Below are positions 43,464 through 53,624 of a stretch of 64,000 nt of DNA, one piece after another. The stretch lies in assembly GCA_965228165.1 (NCBI GenBank), contig CBDDHB010000003.1:682001-746000 (forward strand). Direction: 5' to 3'. Position 1 is the stretch's first letter; each line of letters begins with the position of its first letter. The notes under the pieces were generated by a model. That model had not been told where the DNA came from, searched no databases, and saw only the letters and a list, made by a program, of their open reading frames with translations. This stretch comes from Oleispirillum sp965228165 (lineage in GTDB: Bacteria > Pseudomonadota > Alphaproteobacteria > Rhodospirillales > Rhodospirillaceae). The position numbers and the translations under genes were made by a program.

Positions 43464-43662
43464 AAAAACCAGGTCGAGCTCCGCCCGAACCCGCAAAGGG
43501 CCGTGGGCCCTTTGAACCCATGACTTGTTTTCGCCGCGAGAGCGGCAAGCAACCCTCACGCCACGCGATGGTTTTATCGCGCTTCGCGCAAAAACTTTAG
43601 GAATGGGGCCTGGGGACCGAGTCCCCAGCGGGGTCCGGGGCGGCGCCCCGGCCTAGTTTTCC
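43464..43662. repeat. MITE-like intergenic repeat, copy G
   Basis: Left end AAAAACCAGGTCGAG starts three bases after the folC stop, right end CCCCGGCCTAGTTTTCC at about 43662. Core CGCCGCGAGAGCGGCAA and CGCTTCGCGCAAAAAC with hairpins AAGGGCCGTGGGCCCTT and TGGGGACCGAGTCCCCA. Its right part overlaps the apparent 3' end of the convergent methyltransferase gene. Confidence 0.75.
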
Positions 43663-44925
43663 TGGCTTTCCTGGCCTTCCGGGTCTATCCCGACACCACG
43701 CCCAGGCGCGCCCAGGCGGCAGGCGTTCCGGGGTCAGGCGGGCGAGCACCGTATCCTCGGCGTCGGCGAAGCCGCAGCCGGTTTCGACGATGTTGGACAG
43801 CACCAGCGCCTCGGTCCGGTCGAGGGGCAGCACCGCCCCGGCCACCGGCGAGGCGAGCGGCACCGCGTCGGCGAAGGACAGGGCCTCGGCCAGGGCGTCG
43901 CACAGCGGAACGAAGGGGAATCCCCGGAAATCGACGACATGGCCGCCGAAATCGACGCGGTCGGGCGAGCGCGCCAGCCCGATCACCAGGGAATCGTGTT
44001 GCGCCCAGAAGGCGGCCTCGTCCGCCACCGCCGCGCCGCGCACATAGACGTCGCGGCGATGGAAGGGATTGCGCAGAACGTCGCGCAGGGTTTCGAACTC
44101 GCGGCGGCTACGCGCCCCCTTCAGCAGCGGGTGGGCGGCGCTCGGCAGCGCCAGATCGAGCATGTTCAGGAAGATGCGGGCGTTCCCGGCAAAGGAAAAA
44201 CCGTGCCGGGTCAAGCTGCCTTCGACCTGGGCGAAGTGGAAGGGCGTCAGGGTCGGCGCGAACAGTTCCGCCGCCGCGTCTTCGGGCGGGCAGGCGGCGA
44301 GGGCGGCCAGACGGCGGCGCACCCCGGCGTGCTCGGCCAGGAAGCCGGTTCCCGCCGCATCCTCCCGGTCCAGCCAGTCGAACGCGGCGCGGACCCGCGT
44401 GGCGGGGGTTTGCGGCCCCTTCGCGGCCAGGGAATGCAGCACGTCGCGCAACGGCATCATCGCGGCGAAGCCGGGCAGGGCGTGATAACCGACCAGCAGG
44501 ATGCCGCCCGGCTTCACCGCCCGCGCGATACGGGCGAGCGCGGCCTCCCGGCCCTTTTCCCCCAGGGCGGCAAGGCCGCCGTCGAACACCGCGAAGTCGA
44601 GCGGCGGCAGGGCGTCGTCGGGCAGATCGGCGAGATCGCCGGAAAGCCAGAAGATATTGGAAAGTCCGGACTTTTCGGCCAAGACGCGCCCCCGCGCGCC
44701 GTCCCCCAGGGCGAAGAACCGCCCCTCCGGATTGGCCGCCGCCAGGGCCGCCGCGCCGACTCCGTCGCCGCAGGAAAAATCCGCCCAGGCGAATTCGCCG
44801 TCCAGACGGCGCGGCAGGAAGCCGTTGGTCACCGCGACGGCGTTCAGCCACGCGGGAGCATGCAGCCGACAACGCGCCGCGGCGGAAAATTCCTCGTCGC
44901 CGATATCGCGGATGGCGTCCCCCAC
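43597..44925 (-). CDS. SAM-dependent methyltransferase with regulatory domain
   Basis: 442 residues. An N-terminal class I methyltransferase fold (WADFSCGDGVGAAALAAAN, FWLSGDLADLPDDALP, GGILLVGYHALPGF) is followed by the helical methyltransferase-regulatory region (TLTPFHFAQVEGSLTRHGFSF) and a C-terminal winged part. The substrate is unknown; relatives often modify glycans or lipids. The last 30 or so residues (from RPGRPGKPGKLG) are translated from the MITE-like repeat, so the native end has probably been replaced. The trxA start lies beyond its own start on the same strand. Confidence 0.75.
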   Translation of the reverse strand: MGDAIRDIGDEEFSAAARCRLHAPAWLNAVAVTNGFLPRRLDGEFAWADFSCGDGVGAAALAAANPEGRFFALGDGARGRVLAEKSGLSNIFWLSGDLADLPDDALPPLDFAVFDGGLAALGEKGREAALARIARAVKPGGILLVGYHALPGFAAMMPLRDVLHSLAAKGPQTPATRVRAAFDWLDREDAAGTGFLAEHAGVRRRLAALAACPPEDAAAELFAPTLTPFHFAQVEGSLTRHGFSFAGNARIFLNMLDLALPSAAHPLLKGARSRREFETLRDVLRNPFHRRDVYVRGAAVADEAAFWAQHDSLVIGLARSPDRVDFGGHVVDFRGFPFVPLCDALAEALSFADAVPLASPVAGAVLPLDRTEALVLSNIVETGCGFADAEDTVLARLTPERLPPGRAWAWCRDRPGRPGKPGKLGRGAAPDPAGDSVPRPHS

Positions 44926-44993
44926 GGAGCCCCCTCATCCAAAGCTCCGGCCCCGGACGCGCCGGAGCCGGAATCATCGCATCGAAAGACGGC

Positions 44994-45308
44994 TCAGACC
45001 GCCGTTTCCAGCCACTTGACCAGCTGCGACTTGGGCAGCGCGCCGATCTTGGTGGCGACCACCTGGCCGTCCTTGAACAGCATCAGAGTGGGGATGCCGC
45101 GCACCCCCAGGCGGGTCGGGGTGGAGGGATTGTCGTCGATGTTGAGCTTGACGATGGTGACCTTGTCGCCCATGGCGGCGTCGATTTCCTCGAGCACCGG
45201 GCCGATCTGACGGCAGGGACCGCACCATTCCGCCCAGAAATCCACCAGAATCAAACCCGATCCCTTTTCGACCTCGGTTTCGAAGGTCGCATCCGTGACT
45301 TGCCACAT
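44994..45308 (-). CDS. trxA: Thioredoxin 1
   Basis: 104-residue cytosolic disulfide reductant with the WCGPC active site in DFWAEWCGPCRQIGP, cis-Pro in RGIPTLMLFKDG and the usual C-terminal helix. It is the last conserved member of the tsaE-amgK-murU-addB-addA-trxA run; the gap to addA is 114 bases. Confidence 0.96.
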   Translation of the reverse strand: MWQVTDATFETEVEKGSGLILVDFWAEWCGPCRQIGPVLEEIDAAMGDKVTIVKLNIDDNPSTPTRLGVRGIPTLMLFKDGQVVATKIGALPKSQLVKWLETAV

Positions 45309-45422
45309 CGTTCAACCTCATTGTTTGTTGCGACCCGACCGATCGGGCCGATGAAGCCTTTATCCTCATCCTGGTTATCTATAAGGGTCTCGGCGCGACG
45401 ATTACCACCCCCCAGGCCGTGC

Positions 45423-48400
45423 TCATGTCTCCGGCGGAATTTCCATCAGGGTGGGCCCGTCGGTCCACAGCAGGAAGGCGCGCACCCGCCGCCCCGGAAA
45501 CACCGGCGCGAGCGCGGCGCGATAGGCGGCAAGCTGCCGCCGGTAGACCGGGGGCACATCGGCGGCGGCGGCGGGCGGCGGACGGTTGGACTTGTAATCG
45601 ACCACCAGAACCTCGTCGCCGACGACCGCCAGCCGGTCCACCTGCCCGGCGAGCAGGCGCGGCCCGTCCCCGGCATCGACCAACCCGGCGATCGCCACCT
45701 CGGCGCGGGAATCCGGCCCGAACAGAGCGCGCGCGGCGGGCATCTCCAGCACCGCCAGGGCCTCCGCCGCGCAGGCGGCGCGGGTTTCCTCCGGCCAGTC
45801 GGCGGCGGCGTCGAGATAGCGGCGCGCCGCGTCCGGACGGGCGGCGGGCGGCAGATCGGGCAGGCATTCCAGCAGGCGGTGCAGCACCAAGCCCCGGCGG
45901 AAGCGGTCGGTGCCCGCCGCCAGGGGGGAGGGCAACGGCGGGTCTTCCTCGGGGCGCGACGGGGTCAGCGGGCGCGAGGGCTCGGGCTCCGGCGGCGGCG
46001 GACGGTCGATCCAGGCGGGCGGCGGCGGGGCGACGACGGGCAGCGGCGGCGGGGCGGCGGCGGCGATTTCGGTCTCGCCCAGGCCGCGCCAGCGCAGCAC
46101 CTCGACCTCCGCGCCGAAGGCGGCGGAGAGGTCGGCGTCGGCCTGGGGCGGGGTCAGGCGTTCGACGCCGCGCCGGATCAGATCGTGCCAGACCTCGCCC
46201 GAGGGAGCCTTCCTGCCGTCCCAGCCGCAGACGTAAAGCCGGTCCTCCGCCCGCGTCATCGCCACATAGAGCAGGCGGCGGGATTCCTGTTCGTCCTCCT
46301 CCTCGCGGCGCGTCTTCACCGCGCGGAAGGCGGCGGGCGCGGCGACGTGGGGCGGTTTCCACAACAGCAACGGTTTTCCCTGGGCGTCCTGGCTCCATTC
46401 CAGGGGCAGGCCGCCGCCGGGGAAGGAGACCGTCTGCGGCAGGAAGACCACCGGCGCCTGCAACCCCTTCGCCCCGTGAACGGTGAGGATGCGCACCGTG
46501 TCCGCCGCGCCCTTGTCCATGTCGCGCTTGATTTCCACCGCGCCCGCCGCGAACCAGCGGAGGAACCCCTGCATCGCGCCGGGATGGGCGCGTTCGTAGG
46601 CCTGGGCGAGGTCGAGGAATTCGTCCAGGGGATCGTCCACCTCCGCCCCCAGGCGTTGCCGCAGCCGCGCCCGTCCGCCCTCGGCCTCCAGCAGGCGGAC
46701 GAAAAAGCCGAAGGGCCGCAGGGCGCGCGCCGCGCCGCCCCAGGACTCCAGCCGGACGCGGGCCTCGTCCGCCGCCGCGTCGCCAGCGTCGGCGCGGGAA
46801 CGCAGCTCGGCCCACAGGGACCCCCCTTCCGCGCGGCGGTGCGCCAGGGCGAACAGATCGTCCTCGCCCCAGCCGAGGAACGGCCCCTTCAGGGCGGAGG
46901 CCAGGGTCAGATCGTCGTCGGGGAACAGCGCCGCCTCGGCCAGGGTCAGGCAGTCCTGCGCCGCCATGTGGTCGGCGAGGTTCAGGCGGTCCGCCCCGGC
47001 GACCGCCACGCCCTTCTGCTTCAGGGCGCGAATCAGATCGGCCTGGAAGGAATCGCGCTTGCGCACCAGCACCATGATGTCGCCGGGGCGGATCGGGCGA
47101 CCGCGCGAGTCCAGGTTTTCCGCCGTGCCGCCGGTCGCGCCGACCATGCGGGCGATGCGGTCGGCGAGGATCGCGGCCAGCCGCGCCGCCGCGCCGGGAA
47201 CGCTCAGCCGCTCCACCGGCGGCGACCAGGGGGGCGGTTCCGCCGCCTCGGGCTCGGGCAGTCGCGGCCAGACCTCGACCAGGCCGGGGGCGCGCGAGCG
47301 GGCGGCGACGTGGCGCTGATCCTCCGCCGGGCGGTCGGGGTCGAGCACCCCGTCCGCCGCCGCCGGATCGCCGAACACCGCGTCCACCGCGTCCAGAACC
47401 GCCTGCGCCGAGCGGAAGGAAATGTCGAGCGGCACCGATTCGAAACGCGCCCCGGCCTCCGCCGCCGCCGCCGCGACGCGGGCGCGCTGGTCGGTGAACA
47501 TGCGGGGGTCGGCCCCCTGGAAGCGATAGATCGACTGCTTGACGTCGCCCACCGCGAACACCGTGCGCACCAGTTCGCCGCGCGCCCCTTCGCCCGCGAA
47601 GAACTCGGCGGACAGGGCGTCCACCACCGCCCACTGGTCGGGCGAGGTATCCTGCGCCTCGTCCACCAGGATGTGGTCGAGGCCGCCGTCCAGCTTATAG
47701 AGCACCCAGGGCCGCGCCTCCGCCGACGCCAGCAGGGCCAGCGCCTTGCCGATCAGATCGTCGTAGTCGAGCCACCCGGCGCGACGCTTTTCCGCCTCGT
47801 AGGCGGACAGGATCGCCTCCGCCAGAGTCATCAGGCGGGCGGTGGCGGTCAGCAGCCGCGCCGCCGCCAACCGGTCCTCCGCCGCCAGAAGGCGCGCCTG
47901 CTCCGCCGTCAGCACCGCGACCGCGTCGGGGAAGGCCGCCTTGACCTTTTTCGTCGGATACTTGTCGGTCTTGCGCGCCTCCCCCTTGCCGGTCAGGAAG
48001 GCGGCGACGTGATCCCCCCAGCGCGCCGGGCGCTCCGCCTCGGGCGCGGCCAGGAAGGCGGCGATGCCCGCCGCCTTTTCGGCGTCGGCGTCGCTGCCCT
48101 GTTCGATCATCGCGGCGGCCAGGGCGCGCAGCGCCGCCGCGTCCATCGCGGCGTCGCGGCAGGCGGCGGCCAGCACCCCGTCCTCGGTCGCGCCGGGGGC
48201 GAGCCCCAGGTGCCGCGCCAATCCGTCGGCCAGGGCGGACGCGCCGCCCCAGGCGCGCAGCATCCGGCCGATCCGCACCCGCGCGCCGGTGATCGCCGCG
48301 ACCAGCCTGGGGAATTCGGAATCGACGACGCGGGCGGAGATCGCGGCGATCGCCGCTTCCTCGGGCGAACCCGGACGGGCGTCGCGGAACACCCGTTCGC

Positions 48401-48893
48401 GGGCGCGGCGCAGCATCTCCTCGGCGCTGCGGTCGTCCAGAACCTCGAAGGTCGGCGACACCCCGGCCTCCACCGGGAAGCGGCGCAAGATGCCTTGTGC
48501 GAAGCCGTGCAGGGTTTCGATGCGCACCGATTCCGGCGCGTCCAGCACCGCCGCGAAGAGTTGGCGCGCCCGTTCGCTCTCCGCCCCTTCCGGTTCGCGC
48601 CCAAGCAGGGACAGGAGATCGGCGGCCAGCCCCTCGGCGGACGCCGACGCCCAGCGCGACAGGCGGACGAACAGGCGGTCGGCCATTTCCGCCGCCGCCG
48701 CCTTGGTGAAGGTGAGGCACAGGATGCGTTCCGGCGGCGTCCCCGCCAGCAGCAGGCGCAACACCCGGTCGGTCAGCACCTTGGTCTTGCCCGACCCGGC
48801 GCTGGCCGCCACCCAGGCCGAGGCGCGGGGGTCGGCGGCGCGGCGCTGCGCCGACTCCGCCCGCAGGGCAAGGCGGGAGGGATCGGCGGTCAT
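45423..48893 (-). CDS. addA: Double-strand break repair helicase-nuclease AddA
   Basis: 1156 residues. UvrD-type helicase with Walker A in VAASAGSGKTKVLTDRVLR, DEAQDTSPDQW (Walker B), QSIYRFQGADP and LTVHGAKGLQAPVV, and a C-terminal RecB-family nuclease domain with VVDYKSNR. With AddB it resects double-strand ends to start RecA recombination. The frame extends far upstream; ATG 48893 overlaps the addB stop (ATGA) and gives the family N-terminus. Confidence 0.95.
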   Translation of the reverse strand: MTADPSRLALRAESAQRRAADPRASAWVAASAGSGKTKVLTDRVLRLLLAGTPPERILCLTFTKAAAAEMADRLFVRLSRWASASAEGLAADLLSLLGREPEGAESERARQLFAAVLDAPESVRIETLHGFAQGILRRFPVEAGVSPTFEVLDDRSAEEMLRRARERVFRDARPGSPEEAAIAAISARVVDSEFPRLVAAITGARVRIGRMLRAWGGASALADGLARHLGLAPGATEDGVLAAACRDAAMDAAALRALAAAMIEQGSDADAEKAAGIAAFLAAPEAERPARWGDHVAAFLTGKGEARKTDKYPTKKVKAAFPDAVAVLTAEQARLLAAEDRLAAARLLTATARLMTLAEAILSAYEAEKRRAGWLDYDDLIGKALALLASAEARPWVLYKLDGGLDHILVDEAQDTSPDQWAVVDALSAEFFAGEGARGELVRTVFAVGDVKQSIYRFQGADPRMFTDQRARVAAAAAEAGARFESVPLDISFRSAQAVLDAVDAVFGDPAAADGVLDPDRPAEDQRHVAARSRAPGLVEVWPRLPEPEAAEPPPWSPPVERLSVPGAAARLAAILADRIARMVGATGGTAENLDSRGRPIRPGDIMVLVRKRDSFQADLIRALKQKGVAVAGADRLNLADHMAAQDCLTLAEAALFPDDDLTLASALKGPFLGWGEDDLFALAHRRAEGGSLWAELRSRADAGDAAADEARVRLESWGGAARALRPFGFFVRLLEAEGGRARLRQRLGAEVDDPLDEFLDLAQAYERAHPGAMQGFLRWFAAGAVEIKRDMDKGAADTVRILTVHGAKGLQAPVVFLPQTVSFPGGGLPLEWSQDAQGKPLLLWKPPHVAAPAAFRAVKTRREEEDEQESRRLLYVAMTRAEDRLYVCGWDGRKAPSGEVWHDLIRRGVERLTPPQADADLSAAFGAEVEVLRWRGLGETEIAAAAPPPLPVVAPPPPAWIDRPPPPEPEPSRPLTPSRPEEDPPLPSPLAAGTDRFRRGLVLHRLLECLPDLPPAARPDAARRYLDAAADWPEETRAACAAEALAVLEMPAARALFGPDSRAEVAIAGLVDAGDGPRLLAGQVDRLAVVGDEVLVVDYKSNRPPPAAAADVPPVYRRQLAAYRAALAPVFPGRRVRAFLLWTDGPTLMEIPPET

Positions 48894-51829
48894 GGCTCCT
48901 CCTCCCCGGCGGCGGCCCATTCGGCCAGACGTTCGAGCACCAGATAGTCGGAATACTTGGGCGCGCGGCCTTCCACGGCGCGCGGGATATAGGGCGCGTC
49001 GGGGCGGTCGAAATGATCGACCAGAACCCGCAGCCCTTCCGCCGCCGCCTCGACCAGCGCCGCCGGATCGGCGAGTTCGCGGCGTTCGCCGCCTTCGCCG
49101 CCGCCGTTGATCCGCCAGTATTCCAGGCCGCCGACGTCGTGGCTGGCCACCCTCTGGAAGTCGCCGTAACGGACGATCGCCCCTTCCAGAGGCAACTGCG
49201 GCGAGAACCCCGCCGCCACCTCCCTGGCCGAGGGCAGGGTTCCGGTCTTGTAGTCGATCAGCGTCACCGCGCCGTCGCGCCCCAGGTCCAGGCGGTCGGC
49301 CTTGGCGGTCAGGGTGAAGGGCAGGCCGGAGGCGGCGGCGAAGGTCCATGCCCCCTCGCGCTCGACGAACATCCGGTCGATGGCGTCCAGGCGCGGCGCG
49401 TCGGTGGCGACGAACCAGGCGAGCGCCCGACCGATGCGCGCCCGCCAGAACGGCGCGAGTTCGGACGGCACGGCATGTTCCGCCAGCGCCGCGTCGGCCA
49501 TCGCGGCCAGGAGTTGCGGGGCGTCCGGGGCGTCGCTGCGCCCGCCGTCCCGGATGAAGGTTTCCAGAACCCCGTGCATCAGGGTGCCGAGGTCGGCGGG
49601 CGAGACCTCTTCCTCCCGGTCGTCCAGCTTGCGCAGGCGCAGCACGTACTTGGCATAGACCGCATAGGCGTCGCGGCGCAGCATTTCGACATGGGTGGCG
49701 GACAGCTTACGCGGCCTGGCCGCCACCGGCGGGCAGGGCGCGGGGGGGCGCGGCGCGGGCGGCACGGCGGGCGCGGGGTCGAGGCCGCGCGCCCAGTCCC
49801 GCCAGGGGCCGCGCGGCAATTCCAGGCCGCCCGCCGCCAGCACCGCGTCCAGGCGGCGCAGCCAGCGCGACGGCTCGGTCGGCGCGCCGCCGGATTTTTC
49901 CGACCGGGTGAAGACCAGGGTCGGCGCCGCCGAGGCCATCAGCACGTCGTGCGCCGCCAGACCGACCCGGCGTTCCGGCGGCGGCAGGCCGAAGGCGGCG
50001 CGCATCCCCCGGCTCATCCATGGGTCGGGGGCGGGATCGCGCGGCCATGCGCCCTCGTTCATGCCGCCCAGGACCATCACGTCGGCGGGTTGCAGGCGGG
50101 CCTCCATCGGCCCCAGGACGTGCAGGCGCGGATGCCCGCCGAAACCCGGGCGCACCGCCTCGCCCGCGACCAGGGAATCGAAGACCTCGCCGTAGTCGGC
50201 GGGGGAAATCTCCCCCAGGTCGGCGGCGGCGGCCAGCGCCTCGGCCAGGAAGGCGTGCGCCGCCGCACCGTCGTCGCCGCGCCACAGCGCCTCCCACCCC
50301 TCGGTCTCGACGTTCGCCGCCAGCGCCTCGACGCAGGCGACATGGGCGCGGATCAGGATCGGCAGGTCGGCGGCGGCACGGGACAGAACCTCGGCGAAGG
50401 GGGCGACGGCGGCGGCCAGCAGTTCGACCAGGGAGGAAAGCGCCAGCAGGCGGGGGGCGGAGAGCTTGTTCCCTTCGTCCAGTTCGTCGAGGCGGCGACG
50501 ATAATCCCCCCACCCCGGCGCGGGTTTCGGCCCGCGCGCCAGATGGCGGTCGAAATCCGCCGCCGCGCGCGCGCCGACGCCCCGGGTCAGGGCGCACAGG
50601 GGATGACGCAGCACCGCCAGCAACGCCACCGGCGAGAATCCGTCCAGGGCGGCGGCGGCGACCAGGCGCAGGAACCGACCGACCGGGGTTTGCCCCAGGG
50701 GCACCCCCGCCGAATCGTCGATCTCCACCCCCCAGCGGCGCATTTGCTCCGCCACCCGCTGCGCCAGATCGCGGTCCGGCGTCACCAGGGCGGCGGTGCG
50801 ACCCGGCGTCTCCAGGGTCTCGCGAAGGATCAGGGCGATCGCCGTCGCCTCCTCGCGCGGGTTGGCGCAGTCCAGACGGAACAGTCCTCCGGTCGCGGCG
50901 GCGGGCAGGGCGAGATCGGTCCACGCCCCGGCGGTGGCGGCGGGGCGGAAGACCTCGCGCAGCAGGGCGGCGCGGGGCGGCGGCGGCATCGTCCTCCAGT
51001 CCGCCACCTCGTCCCGGTCGCAACCGATCACCGCCAGCAACTGCTTCAGCCCGGATTGCGGATGCGACGGCGCCAGCGCCGCCCACGACTCCGCGTCGAG
51101 GTCGCGGTCGAGGCCGGGCAGCACCACCGCGCCGGACGGCATCGCCGCGATCGCCGCCAGCAGGCGGGCGGTGGCCGGATGGCTGCCGGTGGACCCGGCG
51201 GCGATCACCGGATCGGCGGGGGGATGGGATATCCATGCCTCCGCCTGACGACGCATCAGGGCGACGCGGCGGGCCATCGGATCGGCCCGCCCCATAGCGG
51301 CGAGGATCGGCGGCCAGTGGCGGGTGACCGTCGCCAGCACCCGGGCGACCCGTTGCCAGTGCGCCGGCAGGTCGAGGCCCAGGGTCTCCCGCCGGTCGAA
51401 GGAGAGTTCCTCCGCCTGCACCTGATCGAGAAGCGCGGCCAGGGCTTCCGCCAAGTCCAGGGCCTGACCGACCGGCGGGGGCTCGCCGGTCGCCGGGTCC
51501 GCCGCGCCGCCGATGATCCGCGCCAGCAGACAGCGCCGCGCCAGGGCCGAAATCGCGGGCGGCAGGGACAGGGCCTCGCCCGCGCCCTCGACGAAGGCGA
51601 GCGCGTCTTCCTCCACCTCGCCCAGGGGCAGCAGGCGCGGCAGCACGGTGGGCTTCCCCGCCCCGGCGCGCAGGAACGCCTCGCGCGCCGCGCGGCAGGC
51701 GCGGCGGGTGGGCAGCAGCACGGTAACGCGGGCGAGGGACAGGGGATCGCCGCCGTGCCGCGCCAGAATTCCCTCCGCCAAAAGGTCGGCGAAGCGTCCG
51801 TGCGCGGCAATGGTGAACACCCGGCGCAT
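48890..51829 (-). CDS. addB: Double-strand break repair protein AddB
   Basis: 979 residues, partner of AddA. The N-terminus (VTVLLPTRRACRAAREAFL) is the inactivated helicase fold typical of alphaproteobacterial AddB, with no Walker A lysine. The C-terminus carries a RecB-type nuclease motif VTLIDYKTGTLPS. ATG 51829 (MRRVFTIAAHGRF) was chosen; the preceding codons overlap the murU end. Confidence 0.93.
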   Translation of the reverse strand: MRRVFTIAAHGRFADLLAEGILARHGGDPLSLARVTVLLPTRRACRAAREAFLRAGAGKPTVLPRLLPLGEVEEDALAFVEGAGEALSLPPAISALARRCLLARIIGGAADPATGEPPPVGQALDLAEALAALLDQVQAEELSFDRRETLGLDLPAHWQRVARVLATVTRHWPPILAAMGRADPMARRVALMRRQAEAWISHPPADPVIAAGSTGSHPATARLLAAIAAMPSGAVVLPGLDRDLDAESWAALAPSHPQSGLKQLLAVIGCDRDEVADWRTMPPPPRAALLREVFRPAATAGAWTDLALPAAATGGLFRLDCANPREEATAIALILRETLETPGRTAALVTPDRDLAQRVAEQMRRWGVEIDDSAGVPLGQTPVGRFLRLVAAAALDGFSPVALLAVLRHPLCALTRGVGARAAADFDRHLARGPKPAPGWGDYRRRLDELDEGNKLSAPRLLALSSLVELLAAAVAPFAEVLSRAAADLPILIRAHVACVEALAANVETEGWEALWRGDDGAAAHAFLAEALAAAADLGEISPADYGEVFDSLVAGEAVRPGFGGHPRLHVLGPMEARLQPADVMVLGGMNEGAWPRDPAPDPWMSRGMRAAFGLPPPERRVGLAAHDVLMASAAPTLVFTRSEKSGGAPTEPSRWLRRLDAVLAAGGLELPRGPWRDWARGLDPAPAVPPAPRPPAPCPPVAARPRKLSATHVEMLRRDAYAVYAKYVLRLRKLDDREEEVSPADLGTLMHGVLETFIRDGGRSDAPDAPQLLAAMADAALAEHAVPSELAPFWRARIGRALAWFVATDAPRLDAIDRMFVEREGAWTFAAASGLPFTLTAKADRLDLGRDGAVTLIDYKTGTLPSAREVAAGFSPQLPLEGAIVRYGDFQRVASHDVGGLEYWRINGGGEGGERRELADPAALVEAAAEGLRVLVDHFDRPDAPYIPRAVEGRAPKYSDYLVLERLAEWAAAGEEEP

Positions 51830-51855
51830 CGCGCCCCCCGTTCGTGTCCGACGAT

Positions 51856-52605
51856 TCAGATGTAGTCGCTGCCCTTGAGCAGCAGGCGCTCGGTCTGGTG
51901 GATCGCCCGCGGCGTGCCGACGTGGAACCACGCGCCGTCGTGCGCCACCGCGCCCAGACGCCCCTTCGCCAGGGCCCGGTCGAACAGCAGGTTCATCGAG
52001 AACGCGCCGCCCGGCACGTCGGTGAAGGCGCACGGATGAATCAGCAGCACCCCGGCGTAGACATAGGGCGCAACGTGCGCCTCCCCCCGCCGCAGCGGCA
52101 ACCCCGCCGGAGACAGCGAAAAGTCCCCCGCGCCGTCATAGCCGTGCGCCTTCGCCGCCGGATGCAGCAACAGCACGATGTCGAAGCGATCCGGATCGAA
52201 GGCCGCCCACAGCCGCGACAGGGTGGACTGCGGCCCGTCGCCCCACAGGACGTCGCCGTTGAGCACGAAGAACGGCTCGTCGCCGAGAAGCGGCAAGGCG
52301 CGGTTGACCCCGCCGCCGGTATCGAGCAGGCGATCGGTTTCGTCGGAGAGGACGATGTTCGGATGCGCCCGGCCGCGCACATGGTCGCGCAGAACCGGCG
52401 CCAGATGGTGCAGGTTCAACACCACGCGGTCGATCCCCCACGCTTCCAGCCGGTCGAGCAGGCGGTCGAGCAGGGACACCCCCAGCACCGGGATCAGGGG
52501 CTTCGGGGTGTGGGCGGTCAGCGGCATCATCCGCATGCCCAACCCGGCGGTCAGCACCATGGCGCGGCGCGGACGCGGGCACTTCGGATTGGCGATTTCG
52601 CTCAT
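51856..52605 (-). CDS. murU: N-acetylmuramate-1-phosphate uridylyltransferase-type nucleotidyltransferase
   Basis: 249 residues, nucleotidyltransferase fold: AMVLTAGLGMRMMPLTAHTP, then KPLIPVLG, with VLNGDVLW. In the MurU/AmgK peptidoglycan recycling route it converts MurNAc-1-P to UDP-MurNAc. The usual GxGTR signature reads GLGMR. It partners AmgK, encoded just upstream and overlapping it (ATGA). A GTG five codons earlier is an alternative start. Confidence 0.85.
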   Translation of the reverse strand: MSEIANPKCPRPRRAMVLTAGLGMRMMPLTAHTPKPLIPVLGVSLLDRLLDRLEAWGIDRVVLNLHHLAPVLRDHVRGRAHPNIVLSDETDRLLDTGGGVNRALPLLGDEPFFVLNGDVLWGDGPQSTLSRLWAAFDPDRFDIVLLLHPAAKAHGYDGAGDFSLSPAGLPLRRGEAHVAPYVYAGVLLIHPCAFTDVPGGAFSMNLLFDRALAKGRLGAVAHDGAWFHVGTPRAIHQTERLLLKGSDYI

Positions 52606-53624
52606 GCGGACGGCGGGCACGGCGGACTCCTGCGAAGAGCGGCGAGAACGTGGGCGGCAAACCAGGCGGCCGCCGGGGCGTTCGCCGGATGGGCGAGGGC
52701 GGCTTCCAGCAGGCGCCAGACGCGGGGGATATGGGACAGGTACTGGGGCTTGCCGTCACGGACGCACAGCCGGGTGAAAATGCCGATCACCTTGGCGTGG
52801 CGCTGCGCCGCCAGCACCGCCCAGGCGGCGGCGAAGGACTCGCCGTCGAGGCCGGGGAACGCGGCAAGATAACGCGCCTTGCCCCGCGCCACCAGGGCGG
52901 GCGCGATGTCGCGGCGGGCGTCCTCCAACAGCGACATCAGGTCATAGACGGCGGGGCCGGACACCGCATCCTGGAAGTCGAGCAGCCCGCAGGCGGCGAC
53001 TCCGTCGCGGCCCGGCAGGCGCATCAGATTATCGACGTGGAAGTCGCGCAGCACCAGGGTGGCGGGCAATCCGTCCAGCGCCGCCAGCGCCGCCCGCCAG
53101 GCGGCATCGTATCCGGCGCGCGCCTCCCCGGACAGGGGCGCGCCGACGGCGGGCAGGAACCAGTCGGGCAGCAGCGCCGCCTCGGCCAGATAGCGCGCCG
53201 CGTCATAGGCGGGCAGGTCATGCCCCGGCATCGGCCCCGCCGCGCCCGGCGCGCGGCGCAGGGCGATCAGCGCGTCCACCGCCAGATCGCAGAGCGCCGC
53301 CTCGTCCGCGCCCCCGGCCAACAGCCGGGTGAAGGTGCCGTCGCCGAAATCCTCGAGCAGCAGGAAGCCTTGCGCCACGTCCTCGGCGAGGATTTCGGGG
53401 GCGCTCAGGCCCAAGGCGATCAGCCGCCGGTCGATGGCGCGAAAGGGGCGGACGTCCTCCTTCGGTGGCGGCGCGTCCATCAGCACCGCGCCGACCCCGC
53501 CGCGCCGCACCCGGTGATAGCTGCGGAACGAGGCGTCGGCGGCCAAGGGCGTCACCGCCGCGTCCGCCCACCCCTGGCGCGCCAGGAAATCCCGCCGGGC
53601 TTCCGCCCGCGCCGCGTCAGCCAC
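52602..53624 (-). CDS. amgK: N-acetylmuramate/N-acetylglucosamine kinase (aminoglycoside-phosphotransferase fold)
   Basis: 340 residues. The kinase catalytic loop is LVLRDFHVDNLM and the metal site is LLDFQDAVSGPAVYDL; both match AmgK, which phosphorylates MurNAc at the anomeric position for MurU. The GTG start at 53624 overlaps the tsaE end by eight bases. The tsaE-amgK-murU order is conserved in alphaproteobacteria. Confidence 0.88.
   Translation of the reverse strand: MADAARAEARRDFLARQGWADAAVTPLAADASFRSYHRVRRGGVGAVLMDAPPPKEDVRPFRAIDRRLIALGLSAPEILAEDVAQGFLLLEDFGDGTFTRLLAGGADEAALCDLAVDALIALRRAPGAAGPMPGHDLPAYDAARYLAEAALLPDWFLPAVGAPLSGEARAGYDAAWRAALAALDGLPATLVLRDFHVDNLMRLPGRDGVAACGLLDFQDAVSGPAVYDLMSLLEDARRDIAPALVARGKARYLAAFPGLDGESFAAAWAVLAAQRHAKVIGIFTRLCVRDGKPQYLSHIPRVWRLLEAALAHPANAPAAAWFAAHVLAALRRSPPCPPSA

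Noticed and set aside
45300..48947. Plus-strand 1215-codon frame over addA
   Set aside because: Shadow frame; addA on the minus strand has full helicase and nuclease motifs.
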